Positions 1 to 5,196 of a stretch of 5,927 bases of DNA are shown here, piece by piece (positions within the stretch are counted from its first letter, which is position 1; every line of letters starts with the position of its first letter). The stretch lies in NCBI GenBank assembly GCA_012031955.1, contig JAAURZ010000174.1, forward strand, positions 1-5,927, read 5' to 3'. This DNA is from Bacteroidia bacterium (GTDB taxonomy: Bacteria > Bacteroidota > Bacteroidia > Cytophagales > Cyclobacteriaceae). Under the pieces are notes generated by a model that saw only the letters and a program-made list of their open reading frames with translations, had not been told where the DNA came from and did not search any database. A program made the position numbers and the translations under genes.

Positions 1-25
1 GACGTATAGCACTATTATTTCCAAA

Positions 26-463
26 ATGAAACTCAGCAAGCACACCCGCAAGATGGAATTCTCCGGCGATCATCATGACGACTCTTTGCTCATCGGCAAC
101 TTCGGCGACGTGGAGTTTACTGCCAGAGGTACGTTCAAGCTGTCGGGCATGATCTATTCCAAAAGCGCAATTGAATTTACCGTGGTCGGCGACGGCCTCA
201 TCAAATTTCATGGAGTCTGCGAAAAGATCATCGTACACCTCGCCAAAGGCAACTGCACCATCGACCTCAGTGAGGTGACCAGTAAAGAGGTGACGTGCAT
301 TTCCTTGCGCGACAATTCGCAGATATGGGTTGGACCTACCAAACTCATCAAGCGCGCCAACCTGCAGGATGAGGCGGTACTCACCTACCGGGGTAAAGCG
401 CGACTCGACAGCTACAGCCTGTCGGGCAATTCTAAAATACACTACATGGGAGAAGCGGGCTGA
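26..463 (+). CDS. Hypothetical beta-rich protein, GIN/DUF2807-like
   Basis: This is a 145-residue protein of unknown function. It consists of short alternating beta-strand-like segments with recurring small and polar turns, for example VVGDGLIKFHG, LRDNSQIWVG, LQDEAVLTYRG and LSGNSKIHYMG. The closing LSGNSKI-type repeat resembles the beta-helical head-GIN (DUF2807) proteins common in Bacteroidota, which are usually exported or surface-anchored. Here no signal peptide or lipobox follows the ATG at 26. The frame is also open back to the left edge of the window, so the real start could lie upstream and an export signal may be outside the view. No Shine-Dalgarno site is seen. Its stop lies 2 bp from the stop of the convergent FMN reductase gene. 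The gene is probably real because of its length and regular strand pattern; the family assignment is tentative. Confidence 0.6.
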   Translation: MKLSKHTRKMEFSGDHHDDSLLIGNFGDVEFTARGTFKLSGMIYSKSAIEFTVVGDGLIKFHGVCEKIIVHLAKGNCTIDLSEVTSKEVTCISLRDNSQIWVGPTKLIKRANLQDEAVLTYRGKARLDSYSLSGNSKIHYMGEAG

Positions 464-465
464 TA

Positions 466-1008
466 CTAAATGCCCATCGACTTCTTCAGCGACGTCATCA
501 GCGCGCGCAGTTGCTCAATCGTAGCTGCGTCTTTGATGGTGCCGTCGTCATTCACCTTCCCTTTCGGTGCCTTGATAAGCACCTTCGAGCCTGCTCCCAT
601 CTTCACTTGCAAGGTGGTCATGACCAGGTCGAGGGACTCAAACGCCTTCTCGCCCGATGCCGACGCTATGATGTAGGCGAATGGCTTGTCGGTGAAGATC
701 ACTGTCGATACCATCCATTCAATGGCGTTCTTCAGCGCTCCTGGCAGGCTGAACACATACTCAGGCGTGCATATCACCACGGCGTCGGCGGCAGCCACCA
801 TTTCACGAAAAGCTACCACCGACGCCGGCGGTGCCTCATGGTCAAGGTCTGGATTAAAGTGCGGCAGTTCGTCGATACGGGCATAGATCGTACTGTGGAA
901 TTCGCCGGCATACATCGACGCCAACTGCTTCAATACTGCTTCATTGCTGGAGTGCTTTCGTGTGCTGCCGGAAATGCAGAGCAGCTTGTATTTGGTAGCG
1001 GAAATCAT
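466..1008 (-). CDS. NADPH-dependent FMN reductase family oxidoreductase
   Basis: This is a flavodoxin-fold NAD(P)H:FMN/quinone reductase of about 180 residues, normal for the family and cytosolic. The N-terminal motif GSTRKHSSN (residues 14-22) is the FMN phosphate-binding loop. PEYVFSLPGALKNAIEW (82-98) is the hallmark second flavin-contact motif with PEY and PGxLKNAIDW-like residues. Such enzymes use NAD(P)H to reduce FMN, quinones, azo compounds or chromate; the substrate here cannot be read. The frame extends upstream to an ATG at 1053, but the added 15 residues do not belong to the fold. The ATG at 1006-1008 puts the first beta strand (KYKLLCISGS) at the usual distance, so I chose it. 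It is the last gene of the minus-strand block, 69 bp after the DoxX stop, and may have its own promoter at 1014-1021. Confidence 0.88.
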   Translation of the reverse strand: MISATKYKLLCISGSTRKHSSNEAVLKQLASMYAGEFHSTIYARIDELPHFNPDLDHEAPPASVVAFREMVAAADAVVICTPEYVFSLPGALKNAIEWMVSTVIFTDKPFAYIIASASGEKAFESLDLVMTTLQVKMGAGSKVLIKAPKGKVNDDGTIKDAATIEQLRALMTSLKKSMGI

Positions 1009-1013
1009 GGCAG

Positions 1014-1021
1014 CAAAGATA
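1014..1021 (-). promoter_or_regulatory. Candidate Bacteroidota -7 box for the FMN reductase gene
   Basis: Read on the minus strand this is TATCTTTG, an exact match to the Bacteroidota -7 consensus TAnnTTTG. It ends only 5 nt before the chosen ATG at 1008, so the transcript would be leaderless or nearly so. The nearest TTG that could act as a -33 element (1051-1053) is about 29 bp upstream, longer than usual, which lowers confidence. The box lies inside the extra codons of the longer ORF and so fits the shorter start. Confidence 0.35.
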
Positions 1022-1077
1022 CAAGAAGCGGCCATGCTCCGTAGATTCCTCAACGTTTATCATGGCGCTCTCAAAAA

Positions 1078-1524
1078 TTACCCTCCGCCGGCGATCAGCT
1101 TATCTAGCGAGTAGCGACCTCCACCCAGTATGACCAACGCTACCGCTATTCCCACCCACAAGATGAAGAACTCATATCCTTCACCGGCGTGGTTGTTGAA
1201 CCAGTTCATAAAAAACCAGTTGCCAAGGTGCACCTTCATAACAATGCCGATAGCCAGTCCGATATAGCTAAGAGCAACCAACCGCGTGGCCAACCCGGCG
1301 ATGAGGGCCAGTGCACCAGCGGTTTCGAGCATGACGATAAAGAAACCCAACGCCCACGGTAAACCCACCGAGTCGGTAAAGTAACTCATGGTGCTGGAGA
1401 AACCGTAGCCATCAAACCACCCGAACAGTTTTTGCACGCCGTGCGCGAGCACTACCAAGCCGAGCGTGATGCGCAGCAAAGCCGGCGAGAGTTGATCTGA
1501 CGTTTTGAATATTTGCATTTTCAT
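1078..1524 (-). CDS. DoxX family membrane protein
   Basis: This is a 148-residue integral membrane protein of the DoxX/MauE-like superfamily. Four hydrophobic segments are visible, at roughly residues 13-31, 52-75, 78-96 and 116-136. The characteristic HGxQKLFGWF motif (residues 28-37) follows the first helix, and a small-residue-rich second helix (ETAGALALIAGL) matches the family. DoxX proteins sit in the cytoplasmic membrane. Some relatives are part of thiosulfate:quinone oxidoreductase or of oxidoreductase complexes linked to thiol and redox stress, but most have no assigned activity. An in-frame ATG two codons later (1516-1518) is an equally possible start. The gene begins 20 bp after the NTF2-like gene on the same strand, so the two are probably co-transcribed, and the FMN reductase gene follows 69 bp later. 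No truncation is seen. Confidence 0.88.
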   Translation of the reverse strand: MKMQIFKTSDQLSPALLRITLGLVVLAHGVQKLFGWFDGYGFSSTMSYFTDSVGLPWALGFFIVMLETAGALALIAGLATRLVALSYIGLAIGIVMKVHLGNWFFMNWFNNHAGEGYEFFILWVGIAVALVILGGGRYSLDKLIAGGG

Positions 1525-1544
1525 AGCCTGAAATATTTTGCTCT

Positions 1545-1898
1545 CTATTCGCCGTAGTAAAATTTTTCACGAATGATCTTTCCATCAGCCCACTCCTGCA
1601 CCGACACCTGGGTGTAATTGCGCACGCCCCAGTCTTTGTGGGTGTAGTCGTAGTGCCATTCCACCATCGATACATTCTCGCCGACCGACACCTTCAACAC
1701 GCGTGCCTTCCTGAATTCCACCAGCGATGCGAAGAAGGCAAGTTCGCGCTCGCGGTTGGCGTCTTTGCCAATAGTAGGGGTCATTTCATTTTCCTGCATC
1801 ACCACGTCATTGTGGTAGTACTTTTCGAAAGCGTCCAGGGGCCTGCCTTGAAGCACCAGGTCGTTCAGATCATTGATCTTTTCATAAATTGTTTGCAT
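1545..1898 (-). CDS. Nuclear transport factor 2 / SnoaL-like family protein
   Basis: This is a 117-residue protein of the NTF2-like (SnoaL, cystatin-like cone) fold, a scaffold used by small ligand-binding proteins and isomerases. An N-terminal helix (INDLNDLVLQGRPLDAFEKYY) is followed by the typical NDVVMQENEM strand, a GKDANRERE loop, and alternating strands ending in VQEWADGKIIREKFYYG. Length and order match the family. The catalytic or ligand role is unknown. The ORF extends to an ATG at 1925, but I prefer the ATG at 1896-1898 because the fold begins there (MQTIYEKIND) and the longer version would place the operator-like repeat (1901-1927) inside coding sequence. It is followed by DoxX after 20 bp and preceded by a Crp/Fnr-type regulator, which suggests that regulator controls it. 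Confidence 0.85.
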   Translation of the reverse strand: MQTIYEKINDLNDLVLQGRPLDAFEKYYHNDVVMQENEMTPTIGKDANRERELAFFASLVEFRKARVLKVSVGENVSMVEWHYDYTHKDWGVRNYTQVSVQEWADGKIIREKFYYGE

Positions 1899-1900
1899 GA

Positions 1901-1927
1901 CTTTGTGTGTATTTTGATGACACAAAG
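1901..1927. promoter_or_regulatory. Perfect inverted repeat, candidate operator upstream of the NTF2-like gene
   Basis: CTTTGTGT (1901-1908) and its exact reverse complement ACACAAAG (1920-1927) are separated by 11 nt. The repeat ends 2 bp before the NTF2-like ATG. The half-sites contain TGTG/CACA, as in sites of the Crp/Fnr superfamily, but the spacer is longer than the 6 nt of the E. coli CRP site. The right arm overlaps a minus-strand sequence CACCTTTG (1930-1923) that differs from the -7 consensus TAnnTTTG only at the first base. A bound dimer would therefore cover the promoter or start codon. A Crp/Fnr-type gene lies immediately upstream. Regulation by that protein is inference. Confidence 0.5.
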
Positions 1928-1991
1928 GTGCGATGCACGTACCCGTATGAGAATAAGGTAGTTTAAAAAGGAAGGTTAATCTGGTTTAATA

Positions 1992-2595
1992 TCACGGGCG
2001 TTCCGCGAGCATCTGATTGCGGATTTGCTCAGGAATTCCTTGGTGATCCCTAGGTAAGAAGCTATCATGTATTGCGGTACGCGTTGCTCAATGAGCGGGT
2101 ATTGTTTGCGAAAGAGCAGGTAGCGTTCCTTTGCGGGCAGACTGAAGTTGCGCAGTATGCGTTTCTCCGAAACCACGTATGCTTTTGCAATATGAGACGG
2201 AAGAAACGTTCGAGTTTGGGAAAATCGGCATATAATAATTCTAGCACCTCGAAGGTGATCTGGATCACCTGTGTATCTTCAAGGCATTGCAGATTGTAGT
2301 CGGCTGGTGTTTGTGTAGTGAAACTACCCAGGTCAGACGTCCACCAGTTTTCTATGGCAAACATCACTACGTGTTCGTTACCCCCGGCGTCGACGAAGTA
2401 CGTCCGCACGCAACCCGACGTAATGAAGTTTTCCGTTTTGCACACGTCGCCCTGCTGTACAATAAACTGACCCTTTTGGTAGCGCCTGTACATAAGTCGC
2501 GCCGCTATTGCGTGCTGCTCGTCGGGCGACAGTTGTATGTGACGCGCAAAGTAGTCGAGCAGTGGTTGTGCGCGCTGTATGTTGTCAGCATCCAT
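1992..2595 (-). pseudogene. Crp/Fnr family transcriptional regulator, two frameshifts
   Basis: This is a Crp/Fnr-type regulator, about 201 codons if repaired. The intact N-terminal part (residues 1-138 from the ATG at 2595) is a cyclic-nucleotide-binding-like beta barrel with KGQFIVQQGD, SGCVRTYF and ENWWTSDLGSF, a Bacteroidota-type version without an obvious cAMP-binding arginine. After LILQK the frame is lost near 2181. It resumes one frame over with VVSEKRILRNFSLPAKERY and the DNA-binding helix-turn-helix RVPQYMIASYLGITKEFLSK. A second loss at the A-run 2026-2024 shifts the frame again. Restoring one A there gives SKIRNQMLAERP and a stop at 1994-1992, the normal family ending. Each break is repaired by adding one base. 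These may be sequencing errors (the second is in an A-run) or genuine decay. The ATG lies 2 bp after the SDR stop, so the two form an operon. Confidence 0.82.
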
Positions 2596-2597
2596 AA

Positions 2598-3307
2598 CTA
2601 CAAGTCGCCCAACATGGGGCGTATGATCACCTCTTCCACCACACTGCGACCCGACAAACTATAGCTGGCATAAACCATTTCAGCCACATCTTCCGGTTTC
2701 ATGAGGCGGTCTTCCGCCACGTCCACACCATCCCAGCTTTGGGTGCGCGTGGCGCCCGGCATCACGGCCGTCACACGCACGTTGTGCGGCTTCATCTCCT
2801 CGCGCAGGTTGCGCGAAAACGACAGCAATCCTGCTTTCACAATAGCATACGAGCCGCCGTTGTGGTATGCCTGCAAGCTTGCGATAGAACACATGTTAAA
2901 TATATGTCCCGCGCGTCGGTCCATCATGCCCTGTACGAGTCCACGCGTAGTATGGTAGGCACTGTATAAGTTGGCAGCCACCATTTGCTCCAGCGTGCCA
3001 TCGGGCTCGGTGCTTATCGCGCCGGGGCACAAAATACCCCGGCATTGTTAACAAGTACGTCAGGCACACCGCTCGTTTCGTTGACGAAGTCGGTAAAATT
3101 TTTTGCCTCCGCCTTCACCGACAGGTCGGCCGCGAATACCGAAACCCCGGCAAGCGGATAACGTTCGGCCATAGCTTCCTGCATAGCCATCAGGTCGCTT
3201 CCATTTCTGCCACAAGCGATTACGTCAAAATCATGCGTCAGAAATTTTTCGACAACGGCCCGGCCTATTCCCTTGCTTCCGCCCGTAACTACAATGCACT
3301 TGCGCAT
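2598..3307 (-). pseudogene. Short-chain dehydrogenase/reductase (SDR), frameshifted
   Basis: This is a classical SDR, an NAD(P)-dependent oxidoreductase with a Rossmann fold, about 235 residues if repaired. The N-terminal part (ATG at 3305-3307) has the cofactor motif TGGSKGIG (residues 8-15) and NNAG (87-90). R34 after the second strand (ACGRNG) favours NADPH. The frame then runs into a stop at 3014-3016. The continuation lies in another frame and carries the catalytic Ser (CSIAS) and the Tyr-Lys pair (YAIVK), then the PGATRT loop. The break lies at 3030-3041 in the T4 and C4 runs after GVF. Adding one base, or removing one T and one C (giving VFVPGAIS), restores the frame. It is the first gene of the minus-strand block and ends 2 bp before the Crp/Fnr ATG. 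If it is truly broken, neither fragment would be active. The substrate is unknown. Confidence 0.85.
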
Positions 3308-3316
3308 AACCTTTAA

Positions 3317-3370
3317 TTGTTGAATTTTTGGGTATCTTTAGCAAGATAGTAATTTTACTTTTTGTTGAAT
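3317..3370. repeat. Direct repeat TTGTTGAAT in the divergent promoter region
   Basis: The 9-mer TTGTTGAAT occurs exactly at 3317-3325 and again at 3362-3370, start points 45 bp apart, flanking the central palindrome of the 67-bp spacer between the SDR and the permease gene. Such spacing puts both copies on about the same face of the helix. It could be a pair of regulator sites or chance in an AT-rich spacer. Confidence 0.3.
3333..3348. promoter_or_regulatory. Candidate divergent promoter with palindromic -7 boxes
   Basis: TATCTT (3333-3338), TAGC, AAGATA (3343-3348) is a perfect 6-bp inverted repeat. On the plus strand it gives TATCTTTA, one mismatch from the Bacteroidota -7 consensus TAnnTTTG, about 34 nt before the permease ATG. 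On the minus strand it gives TATCTTGC, a poorer match, about 33 nt before the SDR ATG. No clear -33 TTG at the standard distance is seen for either direction. It could be overlapping face-to-face promoters or an operator. Confidence 0.4.
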
Positions 3371-3374
3371 CTGC

Positions 3375-4148
3375 ATGTTTAAATCGCTGGGGCACTATTT
3401 CATTTTCCTGGGCAATCTCTTTGTCAATCGGGAAACATTTAAAACTTACTATAAACTGGTTTTGGACGAATGCAACATCATCGGCATCGGGTCACTGTTC
3501 CTGTTCACGCTGGTGTCTACGTTCATGGGCGCCGTGACCACGGTGCAAACAGCATTCAACATGGTGAGCCCACTTATACCCGACTATGTGATCGCTCAAG
3601 TGGTAAGGGAAATGACGGTGCTTGAACTTGCACCCACTGTTATGGCCATCATCTATGCAGGCAAAGTGGGATCTGCAATGGCCGGCGGACTCGGCACCAT
3701 GCGCATCACCGAGCAGATCGACGCCCTGGAAGTTATGGGCATTAACTCCACCAGCTATCTTGTGCTGCCCAAGATCATCGCTTCCATGCTCATGTACCCG
3801 GTGCTGGTGGTATACGCCGGTTTCTGCTCGTTGCTGGGCGGCTACCTCATCGGAACACTTACGGGCGTGATTACACCCACCGACTACGTGTACGGCATCC
3901 GTTACTCGTACAACGAGTTCACCATCACCTTCGCGCTCATCAAGTCGGTAGTGTTTGCGTTCCTCGTGGCGTCCATCTCGTCATACAAGGGCTACTACAC
4001 CAAGGGCGGCGCCCTCGAAGTGGGCGTGGCGAGCACACAGGCCGTAACCACTAGCGTTATCGCCACCTTGCTGGCCGATTACTTTCTTGCACAACTACTC
4101 CTTGGAAATGATAGAGATTCACAACATATCGAAATCATTCAACGATAA
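3375..4148 (+). CDS. mlaE: MlaE-type ABC transporter permease
   Basis: This is the inner-membrane permease of an MCE/Mla-type phospholipid transporter. In the known system a dimer of this protein with two ATPases moves lipids between the inner membrane and an MCE periplasmic ring to maintain outer-membrane asymmetry. About five hydrophobic segments are visible. The family signature is clear: VREMTVLELAPTVMA, AGKVGSAMAGGLGTMR and TEQIDALEVMG (residues 77-122). The ATG at 3375 gives the usual amphipathic N-terminal helix (FLGNLFVNRETF). The family normally ends close to LADYxLAQLLL (here 243). This ORF adds 14 polar residues (GNDRDSQHIEIIQR) that overlap the start of the ATPase gene by 41 nt, so either the overlap is real or a one-base indel hides an earlier stop. 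A -7-like box lies at 3333-3340. Confidence 0.92.
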   Translation: MFKSLGHYFIFLGNLFVNRETFKTYYKLVLDECNIIGIGSLFLFTLVSTFMGAVTTVQTAFNMVSPLIPDYVIAQVVREMTVLELAPTVMAIIYAGKVGSAMAGGLGTMRITEQIDALEVMGINSTSYLVLPKIIASMLMYPVLVVYAGFCSLLGGYLIGTLTGVITPTDYVYGIRYSYNEFTITFALIKSVVFAFLVASISSYKGYYTKGGALEVGVASTQAVTTSVIATLLADYFLAQLLLGNDRDSQHIEIIQR

Positions 4149-4860
4149 GCTTATCATCGACGACATCAGCGGCGTCTTTGAAAAAGGCAAGCCCAACCTC
4201 ATCATCGGCGCATCGGGAACAGGCAAGAGCGTGCTCCTAAAATGTATTGTGGGATTGGTTAAACCAGACCAGGGCGAAGTGTTCTTCGATGGCCGCAACT
4301 TTACTACTGCCGACCGCGACCTGAAGACGGAGATACGCCGTGAGATCGGCATGCTATTCCAGGGGGGCGCGCTGTTCGACTCCAAGAACGTGGAGCAGAA
4401 CGTGATGTTTCCGCTCAACATCCTTACCGACATGAAGCGCGACGACAAACTCGACCGCGCCAACTTCTGCCTCACCCGCGTGGGTCTCGAAAACGTAAAC
4501 AAGAAGATGCCGTCAGAACTCAGCGGTGGCATGAAGAAACGTGTCGGCATAGCCCGCGCCATTGTGAACAACCCGCAATACCTCTTCTGCGACGAGCCCA
4601 ACTCCGGCCTCGACCCACAAACATCCATATTGATTGATGAGCTCATCCTCGACATCTCCGAAGATTTCGACATCACGACCATTGTGGTCACACACGACAT
4701 GAACTCCGTGATGGGTATCGGTGAAAATATTTTGTTTCTATACAAAGGGCGCAAGCTCTGGGACGGCAACAAAAACGACATCACCCACAGCGGCGTGAAG
4801 GAGCTCGACGATTTTGTATTTGCCAACAAGGTGATGAATAGCCTGAGGCAAAAGGAGTAG
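4108..4860 (+). CDS. mlaF: MlaF-type ABC transporter ATP-binding protein
   Basis: This is the cytoplasmic ATPase of the MCE/Mla-type lipid transporter, 250 residues, complete. All motifs are intact: Walker A GASGTGKS (34-41), Q-loop MLFQGGALFDS with Q85, signature LSGGM (138-142), Walker B YLFCDE (158-163), D-loop SGLD (166-169) and H-loop H196 in VVTHDM. The Q-loop FQGGALFDS wording is characteristic of MlaF-like proteins. A longer ORF begins at 4087, but its first seven residues are the permease sequence read in another frame. The ATG at 4108 gives MIEIHNISKSF, the standard first strand of an ABC domain. It overlaps the permease gene, which implies translational coupling. No MlaD/MCE gene follows; a likely terminator lies 17 bp downstream. 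Confidence 0.93.
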   Translation: MIEIHNISKSFNDKLIIDDISGVFEKGKPNLIIGASGTGKSVLLKCIVGLVKPDQGEVFFDGRNFTTADRDLKTEIRREIGMLFQGGALFDSKNVEQNVMFPLNILTDMKRDDKLDRANFCLTRVGLENVNKKMPSELSGGMKKRVGIARAIVNNPQYLFCDEPNSGLDPQTSILIDELILDISEDFDITTIVVTHDMNSVMGIGENILFLYKGRKLWDGNKNDITHSGVKELDDFVFANKVMNSLRQKE

Positions 4861-4876
4861 CAAAATAAGGCAAGCC

Positions 4877-4897
4877 AACTGTCATCGTACAGTTTTT
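4877..4897 (+). terminator. Probable intrinsic terminator of the mlaEF pair
   Basis: AACTGT (4877-4882), a 6-nt loop CATCGT, then the exact complement ACAGTT (4889-4894) with a T-run 4893-4897 and a pyrimidine-rich tail. It starts 17 nt after the ATPase stop. The stem is short and has only two G-C pairs, so strength is uncertain. Confidence 0.5.
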
Positions 4898-5196
4898 CCC
4901 TTTTCACCCACCTTTCATCCAAAGACAACTGTCGATTTCTGAGTGTGCAGAAAAACAACCCGGTAGACCCAATCGTTCGGTAATATAAATCGTAGTAAGA
5001 ACAAATACTTTGGGAACATGAAGCATCTCCCAGTCTTCGGACTGCTTTGTGTGTAAGTCAGTCGGGCGTCCACGCCACTGACGGCACAACCACGCCTCAT
5101 CCGAACTCTGACGAATAAGTGAACCTCCTTTCGCTGGCCCACCGCTGGTGCCGGTGGTCGCAAAACCCTATCTTGTCGGCTTAAATTCCACTGAAT
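4898..5196. other. Non-coding stretch rich in inverted repeats, upstream of the RadC-like gene
   Basis: There is no secure gene in this ~300-nt stretch. Visible hairpins on the plus strand are: TGGGA/TCCCA (5011-5015 with 5028-5032); CAGTC-TTCG-GACTG (5031-5044), a C(UUCG)G tetraloop stem; GTCAGT/ACTGAC enclosing GGCG-TCCA-CGCC with a 2-nt bulge (5057-5082); and CCACCG/CGGTGG (5139-5144 with 5152-5157). The first two share bases and would be alternatives. This may be a structured 5' leader of the RadC-like gene or a small RNA. I do not recognise tRNA, tmRNA, RNase P, SRP or a known riboswitch. A frame from the ATG at 5018 begins like a signal peptide (MKHLPVFGLLCV) but stops at once. Confidence 0.4.

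Noticed and set aside
511..1044. A 177-residue plus-strand open frame opposite the FMN reductase
   Set aside because: Cys/His/Arg-rich composition typical of a shadow; the minus-strand frame carries the FMN reductase motifs.
1638..2664. Plus-strand open frames of 107 and 125 residues across the NTF2-like and Crp/Fnr genes
   Set aside because: Both are antisense to genes with clear family motifs and contain no recognisable domain.
4119..4958. A 279-residue minus-strand open frame opposite the ATPase gene
   Set aside because: Ser/Arg/Pro-rich shadow of the well-supported ATPase frame.
4861..5196. tRNA, tmRNA, RNase P or SRP RNA in the long gap
   Set aside because: None of the conserved signatures (T-loop, CCA end, RNase P cores, SRP tetraloop helix) is present on either strand as far as I can read.
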